Of a stretch of DNA of 64,000 nt, positions 33,427-41,892 are shown one piece after another; the stretch's first letter is position 1; each line of letters begins with the position of its first letter. Origin of the DNA: JACKFB01 sp041389525 (GTDB taxonomy: Bacteria; Myxococcota_A; UBA9042; PHBI01; JACKFB01); assembly GCA_041389525.1 (NCBI GenBank), contig JAWKRR010000004.1:1-64000 (forward strand). Reading direction: 5' to 3'. Under the pieces are notes generated by a model that had not been told where the DNA came from, made no database searches, and saw only the letters and a program-made list of their open reading frames with translations. A program made the translations under genes and the position numbers.

Positions 33427-34587
33427 TCAGCCGACGAGGTCCGCGAACTCCGCTAACCCGGCGATATCGTGGATGTCGCGCGCGAAGAGCGGCACCGGCC
33501 ACAGGTGGTCGGCGTCCTCGCCCAGGGCGGCCCGCGCCTCGTCCAGGCGCTGCACGTCCACCTGCGCCAGCACGTCATAGCGCGCGTTGGCCTCGGCGAC
33601 CCGTCGGGCGAGCCGCGCCACCCGCGCGGTGTCGTGAAGCGCCATGGCCGGCGCGCCCGCCGCGACCGCCGCGATACGCTCGGCCAGCTCGCCGTGACGC
33701 CCCGTGGCGAGGTCGCTCGGCCGCACCCGGTTGACGATCAACGCCCCGAAGGGCATCCCGTCGGCCCGCAGCCGACGATGGAAAGCCAGCCCTTCATCGA
33801 GGGCTGAACGGTCCGTCGACGTCACCACCGCGAAGGCGAGCTCCGGCGACGTGAAGAGGCCGCGGACCCGCGACGCGCGCTGCTGGAACCCGTCGAACAT
33901 GTCTTGGAAGGACTCGATGAACTCGAGGAGGCTCAGGAAGGTCTCGGTGCCGATGAAGCGATTCATCACCGAGAGGATGCGCGAGTTGAGCTTCATGAAG
34001 CCCATGCCGAAGCGGCCCGCGGTGCGCACGCCGGCCAGCAGCACCCGCAGCGAGCCGGACTCCAGGAAGCCCTCGAGGCGGTCGGGCGCGCTGAGGAACT
34101 CGACCGCGTTGACCATGGGCGGCGTGTCGAGGACCACGAGGTCGTAGTCGCGCTCTTCGAGGACCTCGTAGAGCTTCTCCATCGCCATGTACTCCTGGCT
34201 GCCGGCGAGCGCGGTGGAGGCCTGCTGGTAGTAGCGATTCTGCAAGATGCGGTCACGCGCTTCGGGGGATCGCGCGTGGCGCTCGATGAGGGTGTCGAAG
34301 GTGCTCTTCACGTCCAGCATCATCGCGAAGAGGGCGCCGCTGCCCAGCGAGATGCCGGCCTCGGCGAAGAGCTGCGGGGCGACCCGAACCTCCTCGTTGC
34401 CCAGCCCCTCCAGGCCCAGCGAGTTGGCCAGCCGCCGCGCCGGATCGATCGTCAGCACCAGGACTTTCTTGCCCATCCGCGCGCCGCGCACCGCCAGGGC
34501 TGCCGCCGTAGTCGTCTTCCCAACGCCGCCCGGCCCGACGACGACCAGCGTGCTCTTCGCTTCGAGCAGGCGTTCGAGCTGCGACAT
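33427..34587 (-). CDS. ArsA/GET3-family ATPase
   Basis: 386 residues. P-loop VVVGPGGVGKTTTAAALAVR, then LVLTIDPARRLANSLGL and VVLDTPPMVNAVEFL, the ArsA signature set. A Met-rich middle stretch (FGMGFMKLNSRILSVMNRFI) fits the hydrophobic groove region. Bacterial members without an arsB neighbour are not arsenite pumps and may handle tail-anchored or other hydrophobic clients. Start at ATG 34587 (GGAG four bases before) rather than GTG 34608, which has no RBS. It has its own promoter at the end of truA. Confidence 0.88.
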   Translation of the reverse strand: MSQLERLLEAKSTLVVVGPGGVGKTTTAAALAVRGARMGKKVLVLTIDPARRLANSLGLEGLGNEEVRVAPQLFAEAGISLGSGALFAMMLDVKSTFDTLIERHARSPEARDRILQNRYYQQASTALAGSQEYMAMEKLYEVLEERDYDLVVLDTPPMVNAVEFLSAPDRLEGFLESGSLRVLLAGVRTAGRFGMGFMKLNSRILSVMNRFIGTETFLSLLEFIESFQDMFDGFQQRASRVRGLFTSPELAFAVVTSTDRSALDEGLAFHRRLRADGMPFGALIVNRVRPSDLATGRHGELAERIAAVAAGAPAMALHDTARVARLARRVAEANARYDVLAQVDVQRLDEARAALGEDADHLWPVPLFARDIHDIAGLAEFADLVG

Positions 34588-34624
34588 GGGACTCCGGGGC
34601 GCGTTCACAGGGGGGAGCGCACGC

Positions 34625-34654
34625 CGTATAGGCAGCGCGCGGTCAGCACGTCAA
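34625..34654 (-). promoter_or_regulatory. Promoter of the ArsA-type ATPase gene
   Basis: On the minus strand TTGACG (34654-34649), 18 bases, then TATACG (34630-34625). The -35 box overlaps the truA stop codon. The predicted start is about 30 bases before the ATG. Confidence 0.5.
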
Positions 34655-35436
34655 CCGGGGGGCGGGCCGCCGATGCGCGGGTAGCCGTCGAAGTGGACCT
34701 TCAGCAGCGTCAGGCCGTGGGCCGGCCCCGTGGGGCCCGCGTGGGTACGATCCCCGGACTCCAGCGCGCGGGTGACGTCGTCGGGGCTGAAACGGCCGCG
34801 CCCGACCTCGAGCAGGGTCCCCGCCATGATGCGGACCATGTGGCGCATGAACGCGTTCCCCGTGAGCTCGAAGGCCACCAGCGGCGTGTCAGGAAGCTCG
34901 CTGACCTCGGCGCTGTACATGCGTCGCACGGTGGTCAGCGAGTCGCAGTGGGCCGCACGGAAGGCCGCGAAGTCATGGTCGCCGAGGAAGCGCCGCGCGC
35001 CCTCAGCCATCGCGGCCACGTCGATGGACTCGCGCTTGACCCAGGCGGCCTGCCGGTTCTGCAGCGGCCGGCGCGCCTCGCCCACCTGAAAGAGGTAGCG
35101 ATAGGTCTTCGCCACCGCCGCGAGCCGCGTCCGGAAGCCTGGCTCGGCCTCCTCCACGCTGATGACGGCGACGTCGTCGGGGAGCAGCGTGTTGAGGCCG
35201 CGGCTGAACCCGAAGGCTGGGATCTGGCAGTCCGTGTCGAAGGAGACAGGCAGCGCCTTCGCGTGCACACCGGCGTCCGTGCGCGACGCGCCGTAGAGGG
35301 TCACCGGGTGGCCGCTCATGGTCTCGACCGCGTGGGTCAGCACGCCCTGGACGGTCCGATGCACGGACTGCATCTGCCAGCCCGCGAAGTCGGTGCCGTC
35401 GAACTGGACGTGGAGCAGCAGCGTTCTGCGGGTCAA
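34651..35436 (-). CDS. truA: tRNA pseudouridine(38-40) synthase TruA
   Basis: Makes pseudouridine at positions 38-40 in the tRNA anticodon arm. 261 residues. LLHVQFDGTDFAGWQMQ, the catalytic Asp in GASRTDAGVHA, YRYLFQ, and FELTGNAFMRHMVRIMAGTL are all family motifs. It starts at TTG 35436, overlapping the stop of the beta-barrel gene as TTGA. This is the only start that leaves the N-terminal motif intact. Confidence 0.96.
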   Translation of the reverse strand: MTRRTLLLHVQFDGTDFAGWQMQSVHRTVQGVLTHAVETMSGHPVTLYGASRTDAGVHAKALPVSFDTDCQIPAFGFSRGLNTLLPDDVAVISVEEAEPGFRTRLAAVAKTYRYLFQVGEARRPLQNRQAAWVKRESIDVAAMAEGARRFLGDHDFAAFRAAHCDSLTTVRRMYSAEVSELPDTPLVAFELTGNAFMRHMVRIMAGTLLEVGRGRFSPDDVTRALESGDRTHAGPTGPAHGLTLLKVHFDGYPRIGGPPPG

Positions 35437-36164
35437 AACTCGAACATGAGCCCGAACGACACGGTGCGGTCGGACAGGTCAAAGCTCTCGTCGGAGCCGA
35501 AATCGTTGAGCTGATTGAAGCTGACCTCGGCGAAGAGGTAGCTGTTGTTCACGCCGACCTCTTCGTCGAACTCGCGGGCCACGCTGGTGTCGATCCAGTC
35601 GAGCAGGAGTTGGAGGCCCACGGCGGCGTGCCAGCCAAAGGTGCCGCCGCGCGCGGTCCGGCCGCTGCCGTCCGAGCCGTAGGCGCTCGCGATCTCGCCA
35701 CGCCCGTTCAGCACCCACCACAGCGCGTAGGTCAGCCCGCCGCGCGCGTAGGGCACCAGCGGGACGCCCCAGCGGATCGCGGCGTAGTCGAAGCGGTAGG
35801 TGATGTCTGCCTGAAGGGGCAGCATCCGCAGCTTCGTGTTGTCGCTGGTGCGCTCGCCGGTGTCGTCGAGCGCGTGGCCCTTCTTCATGCCGAAGCGCAC
35901 GCCGCCGCCGATCGCGAGCGAGCCGAACTTCTGGAAAATCTGGTAGTCCCAGTGCACCCCGAAGAGGACCATCGTCCCGCCGCCGAAGGTGTCGGCGTAG
36001 GGGGTGGCGTTCGAGAACTGATCGTCGATGCCGGGCTTGTACGGCCCGACGTGCAGCTCGAGCATCATGTGGCGGGGGCTGTCGGCGCCGACCTCGGCCG
36101 CGGCGGCGGTGGGGGCGAGCAGCAGCGCGGCGAGGCCGGCGGCGATGGCGAGGCGATGGCTCAT
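35433..36164 (-). CDS. Outer-membrane beta-barrel protein (MXAN_2562-like)
   Basis: 243 residues. A Sec signal (HRLAIAAGLAALLLAPTAAAA) is followed by alternating amphipathic strands rich in Gly, Tyr and Phe, such as GGTMVLFGVHWDYQIFQKFG and RGGLTYALWWVLNGRGEIAS, ending in TVSFGLMFEF with the C-terminal Phe typical of barrels folded by BAM. GGAGG precedes the ATG. Its order after the CFIATAAYG protein recalls, from memory, the MXAN_2561/2562 pair of Myxococcus xanthus. Function unknown. Confidence 0.83.
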   Translation of the reverse strand: MSHRLAIAAGLAALLLAPTAAAAEVGADSPRHMMLELHVGPYKPGIDDQFSNATPYADTFGGGTMVLFGVHWDYQIFQKFGSLAIGGGVRFGMKKGHALDDTGERTSDNTKLRMLPLQADITYRFDYAAIRWGVPLVPYARGGLTYALWWVLNGRGEIASAYGSDGSGRTARGGTFGWHAAVGLQLLLDWIDTSVAREFDEEVGVNNSYLFAEVSFNQLNDFGSDESFDLSDRTVSFGLMFEF

Positions 36165-37414
36165 CGGCGGGCCTCCAGGCGCAGGCCGTCGAAGACGCGC
36201 TCCGAGAGGCGGCGGCGGGTGAGGGTGAGGGCGGCGGCGGCCAGGAGCAGCAGCGCGAAGCCGCCGAGGAGCCCGAAGCCGGTCGTGAGGGCGGCGAACC
36301 AGACCAGGGGCACCAGCGCGACGCGGACGACGGCGCGCAGCGCCGGGCGCTGGGCGATGAAGACCGCGGCGAAGCGGCCCCAACGGTAGTACTGGCTCAC
36401 GAAGGCGCGGCCGGGGGCGGTGGGCAGCAGCACGGTGTCGCGGAAGGCGCGGAGGAGGTCGAGCTGGCCTGCCATGGGCGAGCCGTAGGCGGCCGTGGCG
36501 ATGAAGCAGTAGCCGCCCTTCTCGGTGCCGCCGACCTCCTGGTAGTGCTCCCAGAAGTCCGTGGACGAGACCGGCGTCTGCGAGAGCTGCGCTGACAACA
36601 CGCTCATGTTGTCGGCGTCGTCGACGGCCGCGACCCGCACGAAGTACTGGACGTCGTTCTTCAGCGAGTCGTCGTCGATGTTGTAGCTCTTGTCCGTGAT
36701 GCCGGTCTTGCTCTTGACGTTGCTGTCCGTCGAGGGGTCGTCGGGGATCGTGGAGGTGCTGAAGTAGACCTCGTAGGTGAGGCCGTCCTCGTCGTTGTTG
36801 TCATCGCTCCAGCGGGCGACCAGCCGGCGGTCCGCGGGGACGATCTCGGTGAGCACGGGGGAGGCCGGGCGCTCGAGATCGATGGTGACGTCGATGCGCT
36901 CGCTCTGAACGGCGACGCCGGAGGTGCTCGACTCGACCACCACGTACACGCGGGCGTCAGCGTTGGTGCCGGCGTCGCACTTGCCGCCGGTCAGCACGCT
37001 GAGGTCGACCTCGAAATCGAAGTTCGACACCAGCTCGAGATCGTTGACCACGACGGTGCACTGCTCCGGGTCGAAGCCGTCGAAGTCGGCGTGGGTGTCC
37101 GGGCACGCCTTGCCGGGTTTGGCGTAGGCCACGCCGTAGGTGTAGGTCGACCCGAGGTTCTGCACCGTGACGTTGAACCGCGCCTTGCGGCCCTGGTAGG
37201 TGTCGCAGTCCTCGATGTTCACGAAGTGCTCGATCGCGTCGGTGGTCTTGCCGAAGCGCGAGTCGAGAGACCAGCCGTTGCCTACCTCTTCGATGCTGCG
37301 CAGGCTGAAGCCCGAGATCTCGGCCAGCGCGGGAGAGGCCCACGAGGCGGCGGCGCCCAAGGCCAGGATCGCGGCCAGGAGGTGTCGCCGGGGCGGGGAA
37401 TGGTTTGTCGTCAT
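36161..37414 (-). CDS. Secreted FN3-like protein with CFIATAAYG/C-terminal anchor region
   Basis: 417 residues. After a signal peptide (LLAAILALGAAASWASPALA) come beta-rich modules, including a fibronectin-III-like domain (PASPVLTEIVPADRRLVARW, VQYFVRVAAVDDADN). Then GGYCFIATAAYGSP, a motif found before C-terminal anchoring segments in several sorting systems, and two hydrophobic helices ending in basic residues (LLLLAAAALTLTRRR). Probably anchored in the inner membrane or processed there. ATG at 37414 is preferred over 37444. ATGA overlap with the beta-barrel gene; a sigma-54 promoter lies upstream. Confidence 0.8.
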   Translation of the reverse strand: MTTNHSPPRRHLLAAILALGAAASWASPALAEISGFSLRSIEEVGNGWSLDSRFGKTTDAIEHFVNIEDCDTYQGRKARFNVTVQNLGSTYTYGVAYAKPGKACPDTHADFDGFDPEQCTVVVNDLELVSNFDFEVDLSVLTGGKCDAGTNADARVYVVVESSTSGVAVQSERIDVTIDLERPASPVLTEIVPADRRLVARWSDDNNDEDGLTYEVYFSTSTIPDDPSTDSNVKSKTGITDKSYNIDDDSLKNDVQYFVRVAAVDDADNMSVLSAQLSQTPVSSTDFWEHYQEVGGTEKGGYCFIATAAYGSPMAGQLDLLRAFRDTVLLPTAPGRAFVSQYYRWGRFAAVFIAQRPALRAVVRVALVPLVWFAALTTGFGLLGGFALLLLAAAALTLTRRRLSERVFDGLRLEARR

Positions 37415-37465
37415 GCCTTGCTCACCGTCATCCGGGGTCCGCACACGCGGAATCCCATCCTGCGC

Positions 37466-37481
37466 TGCAATCGATGTGCCA
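37466..37481 (-). promoter_or_regulatory. Sigma-54 promoter upstream of the CFIATAAYG gene
   Basis: The minus strand reads TGGCACATCGATTGCA, matching the -24/-12 consensus TGGCAC-N5-TTGCA with GG and GC exactly ten bases apart. Transcription would start near 37455, about 40 bases before the ATG. No sigma-54 activator gene is present in the window. Confidence 0.6.
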
Positions 37482-37634
37482 TCCAGAAAGACAGCAACTC
37501 AATGTTGGAAACACGGGGGCGAGCGCGATCCTGCGTCCGAGGCCGGCTTCGCGCCTGTGCCGGGATGGCGCTGAAGTGACCATCACCCCGACATTCTGTC
37601 AAAACCGACGGAGGGCGAGGCGCACCGGGGCGGG

Positions 37635-38633
37635 CTACCAGAGATCCTCCGCGATGACCTTGGTCAGGAGGGTGGCGATGGCCTGACCGGTGCGGTGGAG
37701 CGGGTCGGCGGTCACGAAGCAGCGAAAAGCGCCGTCGTCGTCGAAGCGCAGGTCGCCGACCATGACCTCGTCGAGCTCGACGGCGTCGCGCGCCGCGATG
37801 CGTCCTTCCACGCGCAGCAGCTCGGGCGCGCCGTCCAGGGCGGCCAGCAGGGCGGGGCGCTCGGGGGTGGGGTCGGCGAAGCGCACGGTGAGGCTGACGC
37901 CGACGCCCGTGAAGATCGGGACCTGCACCACGCTGACCCGGGGCTCGACCGCGGCGAGGCTTGGCACCAGGCGTCGCAGCGCGGAGGCGGCCTCCTGGTC
38001 GACGGGATCGCGGCGATCGCCCGCGCGCGCCGAGCCTGCGACGAGGTTGAAGGCCAGCACGGCGCCGAAGGGTCCGGCCTCGGGGACGCGGTGGCCGAGC
38101 AGGCCCAGGGTCTGACGCGACAGGGACTCCTGCCCCTCGCGACCTGCCGAACCGGCGCCGAGCAGCACGTGCGCGTCGACGGCCACGATGCGCCCTGCCT
38201 TGGCGAGGGCGGCGAGCACCGGGGCGGCGGTCGAGGCGACGCCCCCAGGCACGCCGAAGCCGCCGGGGTGCGAGTCCAGCGCGCTCAGGTCCAGCGACGG
38301 CCACACCAGCGGCAGGCCCTCGTTGCGGTCGGCGGCGGGCGACGCGTCGATCACCAGGACACCCGCGTCTATCAGGGGCTGGCGCCACTGCTCGGCGGCG
38401 TCCGAGGGCGTGGCGAAGATGGCGGCGTCGAGGCTGCCGAGGTCGACGGCGGCGGCGGCGACCGCGTCCACAGGGCGTCCAAGGAAGCTGACCGACTCGC
38501 CGACGGTCCGCGTCCCGACCACCGGCACCAGCCGCTCGATGGAGAGGCCCTCACCTTCGAGGGCGATGCGTACTTCGCGACCCAGCGCGCCGGTGGCGCC
38601 CCAGAGCCCGATGGAATAGTGGTCGTCGGCCAA
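37635..38633 (-). CDS. Usg-like aspartate-semialdehyde-dehydrogenase homologue lacking the active Cys
   Basis: 332 residues with the full fold: IGLWGATGALGREVRIAL at the nucleotide site, IFATPSDAAEQWRQPLIDAG, VLVIDASPAADR, then FGAVLAFNLVAG, VVQVPIFTGVGVSL and a C-terminal QAIATLLTKVIAEDLW. Where true enzymes have PNCST the sequence is GVPGGVASTAAPVL, with no Cys, so catalysis is not expected. E. coli Usg-1 shows the same loss and similar landmark order. TTG at 38633 follows GAGGAG by seven bases. It is transcribed alone, divergent from the TPR gene. Confidence 0.85.
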   Translation of the reverse strand: MADDHYSIGLWGATGALGREVRIALEGEGLSIERLVPVVGTRTVGESVSFLGRPVDAVAAAAVDLGSLDAAIFATPSDAAEQWRQPLIDAGVLVIDASPAADRNEGLPLVWPSLDLSALDSHPGGFGVPGGVASTAAPVLAALAKAGRIVAVDAHVLLGAGSAGREGQESLSRQTLGLLGHRVPEAGPFGAVLAFNLVAGSARAGDRRDPVDQEAASALRRLVPSLAAVEPRVSVVQVPIFTGVGVSLTVRFADPTPERPALLAALDGAPELLRVEGRIAARDAVELDEVMVGDLRFDDDGAFRCFVTADPLHRTGQAIATLLTKVIAEDLW

Positions 38634-38730
38634 TTCGTTGCTCCTCGATAAGCCCGCGCGAGGCCGCGGATACGTCGCCTCGCCACGGGGGGCGCGAAGG
38701 CGGCGAACCCTACCAGGGGCACCGCGCGCG

Positions 38731-38739
38731 TGCTATAGT
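38731..38739 (+). promoter_or_regulatory. Extended -10 element before the TPR gene
   Basis: TGCTATAGT (38731-38739) is a strong extended -10 match. No -35 box is visible. It lies only 15 bases before the ATG, so the leader would be very short. Confidence 0.3.
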
Positions 38740-38753
38740 CCTTCGGGAGCACG

Positions 38754-39770
38754 ATGAAGAGCCTCGGCCTCAGAGTGAAGGTCACCGCGCTGCGGCTGGC
38801 CCAGCGATTCGCCCCTGAGAGTGCGACCGTACAGTTGCGCCTGGGCGGCGGGCTGCACGAGTTGGGGCACCTCGCCGAGGCGTACCGCGCGCTGCAGCGG
38901 GCCGCGGACCTTGAGCCGGCGCGCGCCGACGCACGCTTCGCGCTGGGCTCGACCCTGTCCGCGCTGGGCTGCCTGCCAGAAGCGCGGGTGGCTTTCGCCC
39001 GCGCCCGGCGGCTGGACCCCGCGAACGCCGAGATCGCCTTTGCGCTCGGCAACATCTACTTCGAGTGCGCCGACATCGAGCTCGCCGTGCGGGCGTACGA
39101 CGCGGCGATTCGGCTGCAGCCCGACTACGCGCGCGCCCACTTCAATCTGGGGCACGCCTACAAAGAGAAGGGTCTCCTGCAAGAGGCCGCGGCAGCCTTC
39201 CGCCGCGCCCTCGCCGCCGAACCGCGCTTCTACAAGGCGCGTTTCATGCTGGCCTATGTCTACGCGCTGATGGAGTTGAACGACGACGCGATCGAGCAGT
39301 ATCGCCGGACGATTCACCAGTCGCCCACCTACGTGAAGGCCTACTACAACCTGGGCAACTGCTACCTGAAGAGCGGGCGCGTCGCGTTGGCGCTGGAGGC
39401 GTACCAGACGATCCTGGAGCTGGACGCTCGCCACGCGCGCGCGCACTTCGCGATCGGCCAGGCGCTGTCTCGCAGCGGGCGGCTCCCCGAGGCGCTGCTG
39501 GCTTTCCAGGAGGCGCTGGGCCTGCGCAGCGAGTTCCCGGAGTGCCATCTGGCCTACGCGAGAGCGCTGGAGGCCGTCGGCCGCGTCCGCGAGGCGCTGC
39601 ACCACTATCGGGCCTACATCAACGACCCGGGTGCAGAGGACCAGCGCGCCGAGGTCGAGGCCCACATCGCGGCGCTGTCGCAGCTTGGCTACGGCCGCGA
39701 GGCCACGTCGGAGCTGCGCGCGCTGCGAGACACTGCCAGCGAGATGCGAGCCATCGGCTGGCGAAAGTAG
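38754..39770 (+). CDS. TPR repeat protein
   Basis: 338 residues made almost wholly of about eight tetratricopeptide repeats of 34 residues (for example FALGNIYFECADIELAVRAY, FNLGHAYKEKGLLQEAAAAF, YNLGNCYLKSGRVALALEAY). There is no signal or membrane anchor, so it is a cytoplasmic scaffold. Its partner is unknown. GGGAGC precedes the ATG. It ends five bases before udk and is probably cotranscribed. Confidence 0.85.
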   Translation: MKSLGLRVKVTALRLAQRFAPESATVQLRLGGGLHELGHLAEAYRALQRAADLEPARADARFALGSTLSALGCLPEARVAFARARRLDPANAEIAFALGNIYFECADIELAVRAYDAAIRLQPDYARAHFNLGHAYKEKGLLQEAAAAFRRALAAEPRFYKARFMLAYVYALMELNDDAIEQYRRTIHQSPTYVKAYYNLGNCYLKSGRVALALEAYQTILELDARHARAHFAIGQALSRSGRLPEALLAFQEALGLRSEFPECHLAYARALEAVGRVREALHHYRAYINDPGAEDQRAEVEAHIAALSQLGYGREATSELRALRDTASEMRAIGWRK

Positions 39771-39775
39771 CCGCC

Positions 39776-40393
39776 GTGCCAATCCTCGTGGGAATCGCCG
39801 GCGGCACCGGGTCCGGCAAGAGCACGTTGGCGCGTCGCATCGTGCGCGCGATGGGCGAAGAGCGGTGCGCGCTGCTGACCCAGGACAACTACTACCGCTC
39901 GCTGACCGAGATGAGCCACGAGGCGCGGGCGCGGGTGAACTTCGACCACCCCGACGCCATCGACTCGGATCTCTTGGTGCGCCACGTGCGGGCGCTGAAG
40001 TCGGGCGAGCCGGTGGAGACGCCGCGTTACGATTTCGCGCGCCACGCGCAGCTCGCCGGGGGGACTCCGCTCGAGCCCAGGCCCATCATCGTCGTCGAGG
40101 GGATCCTGGTCTTCGTGTGGCCCGCGCTGGTCGAGCAGCTCGACGTCAAGGTCTACGTCGACACCCCGATGGACATTCGGCTCGCGCGGCGCGTCCGCCG
40201 GGACATCGCCGACCGCGGCCGCGACATGGACAGCGTGCTGGACCAGTACCTCAAGACCGTGCGGCCGATGCACGAGAGCTACGTCGCGCCGTCCCGGGCG
40301 GCCGCCGACCTCGTGGTGCCGGGCGAGGGCGACAACCAGGTGGTGGTGCGCTTGCTGACCTTGGCCCTCTCGGCGATGGCCGACCACGGCTGA
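39776..40393 (+). CDS. udk: Uridine kinase
   Basis: Phosphorylates uridine and cytidine in pyrimidine salvage. 205 residues. P-loop VGIAGGTGSGKSTLARRI, DNYYRSL, NFDHPDAIDSDLL, TPRYDFARHAQ and IIVVEGILVFV, all family hallmarks. GTG at 39776 gives the standard N-terminus (PILVGIAGGTGSGKS). The gene is five bases after the TPR gene. Confidence 0.95.
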   Translation: MPILVGIAGGTGSGKSTLARRIVRAMGEERCALLTQDNYYRSLTEMSHEARARVNFDHPDAIDSDLLVRHVRALKSGEPVETPRYDFARHAQLAGGTPLEPRPIIVVEGILVFVWPALVEQLDVKVYVDTPMDIRLARRVRRDIADRGRDMDSVLDQYLKTVRPMHESYVAPSRAAADLVVPGEGDNQVVVRLLTLALSAMADHG

Positions 40394-40419
40394 GCGAGCG
40401 GGGTGACGGCGCAGAATCG

Positions 40420-40941
40420 TCAGGATCCGTCGACGAACTCGAGGGAGGTGACGCGGAAGCCGTCGCCGTCGTCGACCAGACAGACGCGGGTCAGGTACAG
40501 GGTCGCGTGATCGAGCAGGCCGGTGGCGAAGTTGCAGCAGTCGTCTTTGCAGGTCACGTCGCCGTAGCGCACGGGCATCGGTCCGCGGCCAGGCGCGGCG
40601 GCCTCGGGGGCGGCGATGCCGGCGAGGAACTCGGTGAGGTCGGCGCGCTCGGTGAGCGTGCGCTGGCGCCAGAGGTCGGGTGGCGAGCAGCTCTCGCAGC
40701 GCGTGCGGACGGGGACCGGCGCCGGTCCGCGGAACCAGGCGGCCGCGCGGCTGCGGTCGCTGGCTAGCAGATCGCGGGCGAAGCGCTCGGCGTCTGCGGG
40801 GGTCGGGGCGGCCGCTGAGGGCGCCGGGATCTCGGTCGCGGGCGGGTTGGGCGCCGCGGTCGTCGGCGGCTCGCCCCGGCAGCTTGTGAGCGCGGACCCC
40901 GCCAGCAGCGCTGCGACCACGGCCACGACACGCGGATTCAC
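40420..40941 (-). CDS. Cys-rich lipoprotein, last gene of the signalling operon
   Basis: 173 residues. The signal VVAVVAALLAGSALTSC has a clear lipobox (ALTSC). A Pro/Ala linker leads to a small domain with six Cys (RTRCESCSPPDLW, VTCKDDCCNFATG, YLTRVCLVDDGDGF). I know no family. GTG at 40941 overlaps the stop of the HATPase gene (GTGA), placing it in the same operon. Confidence 0.75.
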   Translation of the reverse strand: MNPRVVAVVAALLAGSALTSCRGEPPTTAAPNPPATEIPAPSAAAPTPADAERFARDLLASDRSRAAAWFRGPAPVPVRTRCESCSPPDLWRQRTLTERADLTEFLAGIAAPEAAAPGRGPMPVRYGDVTCKDDCCNFATGLLDHATLYLTRVCLVDDGDGFRVTSLEFVDGS

Positions 40942-41891
40942 GAGGCGACACCTGCCAAAACGAGCCCCGCGGGGCGCGTCGCCATGTCGCCGCGGGCGCC
41001 GCCCAGCTCGATGGTCGCGACGACCTCGGTGCGGACGCCGCGCTCGACCTTCACCGTCATGCGGTCGACGCTCTCGTAGATTCGCGTCAACCCGAGGCCG
41101 GCGCCGCCCGCCTTGTCGTCGACTTGGTCATCGCCAGCGCGCAGGCCCTTCGCCAGGTAGTAGCGGACGGTCTCGAGGCCCAGACTGCCGAAGGGGTCGC
41201 GCACGGCGATGTGCACCTGGGCGTCTTCGCAGGCGATGCGCAGGGTAGGGCGCGCGTCCTCGGCCAGGTCGACCGCGCCGCGCCGGTCCAGGGAGGCGTA
41301 GAGGCGCTCCCCCGCCGCATCGACGGGTGCGTCGTACACCGCGTTGGTGATCATCTCGTCGGCGACGTCCTGCACGTGCCGAACGATGCGCCGGCGCACG
41401 CCCCGCTCGCCCGCGAAGGCCGCCAGGGCGTCCAGGCACTCGTTGCGCCCGGCGCTGCCGACGATGGTCCAGCCCGCCTCGGCGGCGTTCGGCGACAGCT
41501 CGACCTCCCAGCCGAAGGTGGGCCCGTGGACGACGGCGTGGAGCGCGTGGCTGAGGTCGCCATCGGAGGTGACGTGGTCGCGCGCCACGATGGCGGCCAG
41601 GGTGCGGATTCCCACGTGGTGGGAGAGGCGGTCGCGGCTGCACGGACCGGACAAGATGACGGTCGGCGCGCTACCGACGCGCGAGAAGACCTCGCGCAGC
41701 CCGCCGGAGGGGTCGGCGCCGAGCACGTCGGGGTCGATGACGCAGACGGCCGGCGGCTCGCCGGTGATGAGCGAGAGGTCGACGGGGGTGTAGGGCGTGA
41801 GGCCCAGCGCGCGCACGACGCCCGCCACGCGCGGGCCGTCCATCATCCCCACGAGCAGCAGCGCGCGATCGGTTTGGGTGTGGTCACTCAT
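40938..41891 (-). CDS. Pseudo-receiver/HATPase protein (anti-sigma-factor-like kinase)
   Basis: 317 residues. Residues 1-120 look like a receiver fold (RALLLVGMMDGPRVAGVVRA, PAVCVIDPDVLG, PTVILSGPCSRDRL). The C-terminal ~150 residues form a GHKL ATPase: N box DEMITNAVYDAP, G1-like VRDPFGSLG, and G2 KAGGAGLGLTRIYE. The lack of a DHp helix and the short N box fit the RsbW/SpoIIAB serine-kinase group rather than a histidine kinase. In a partner-switching circuit it would phosphorylate a STAS protein; one is encoded five genes upstream in the operon. ATG at 41891. Confidence 0.82.
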   Translation of the reverse strand: MSDHTQTDRALLLVGMMDGPRVAGVVRALGLTPYTPVDLSLITGEPPAVCVIDPDVLGADPSGGLREVFSRVGSAPTVILSGPCSRDRLSHHVGIRTLAAIVARDHVTSDGDLSHALHAVVHGPTFGWEVELSPNAAEAGWTIVGSAGRNECLDALAAFAGERGVRRRIVRHVQDVADEMITNAVYDAPVDAAGERLYASLDRRGAVDLAEDARPTLRIACEDAQVHIAVRDPFGSLGLETVRYYLAKGLRAGDDQVDDKAGGAGLGLTRIYESVDRMTVKVERGVRTEVVATIELGGARGDMATRPAGLVLAGVAS

Positions 41892-41892
41892 G

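Noticed and set aside
33427..34587. ArsA ATPase as an arsenite pump component
   Set aside because: No arsB, arsC, arsR or arsD genes; the neighbours are truA and an envelope enzyme.
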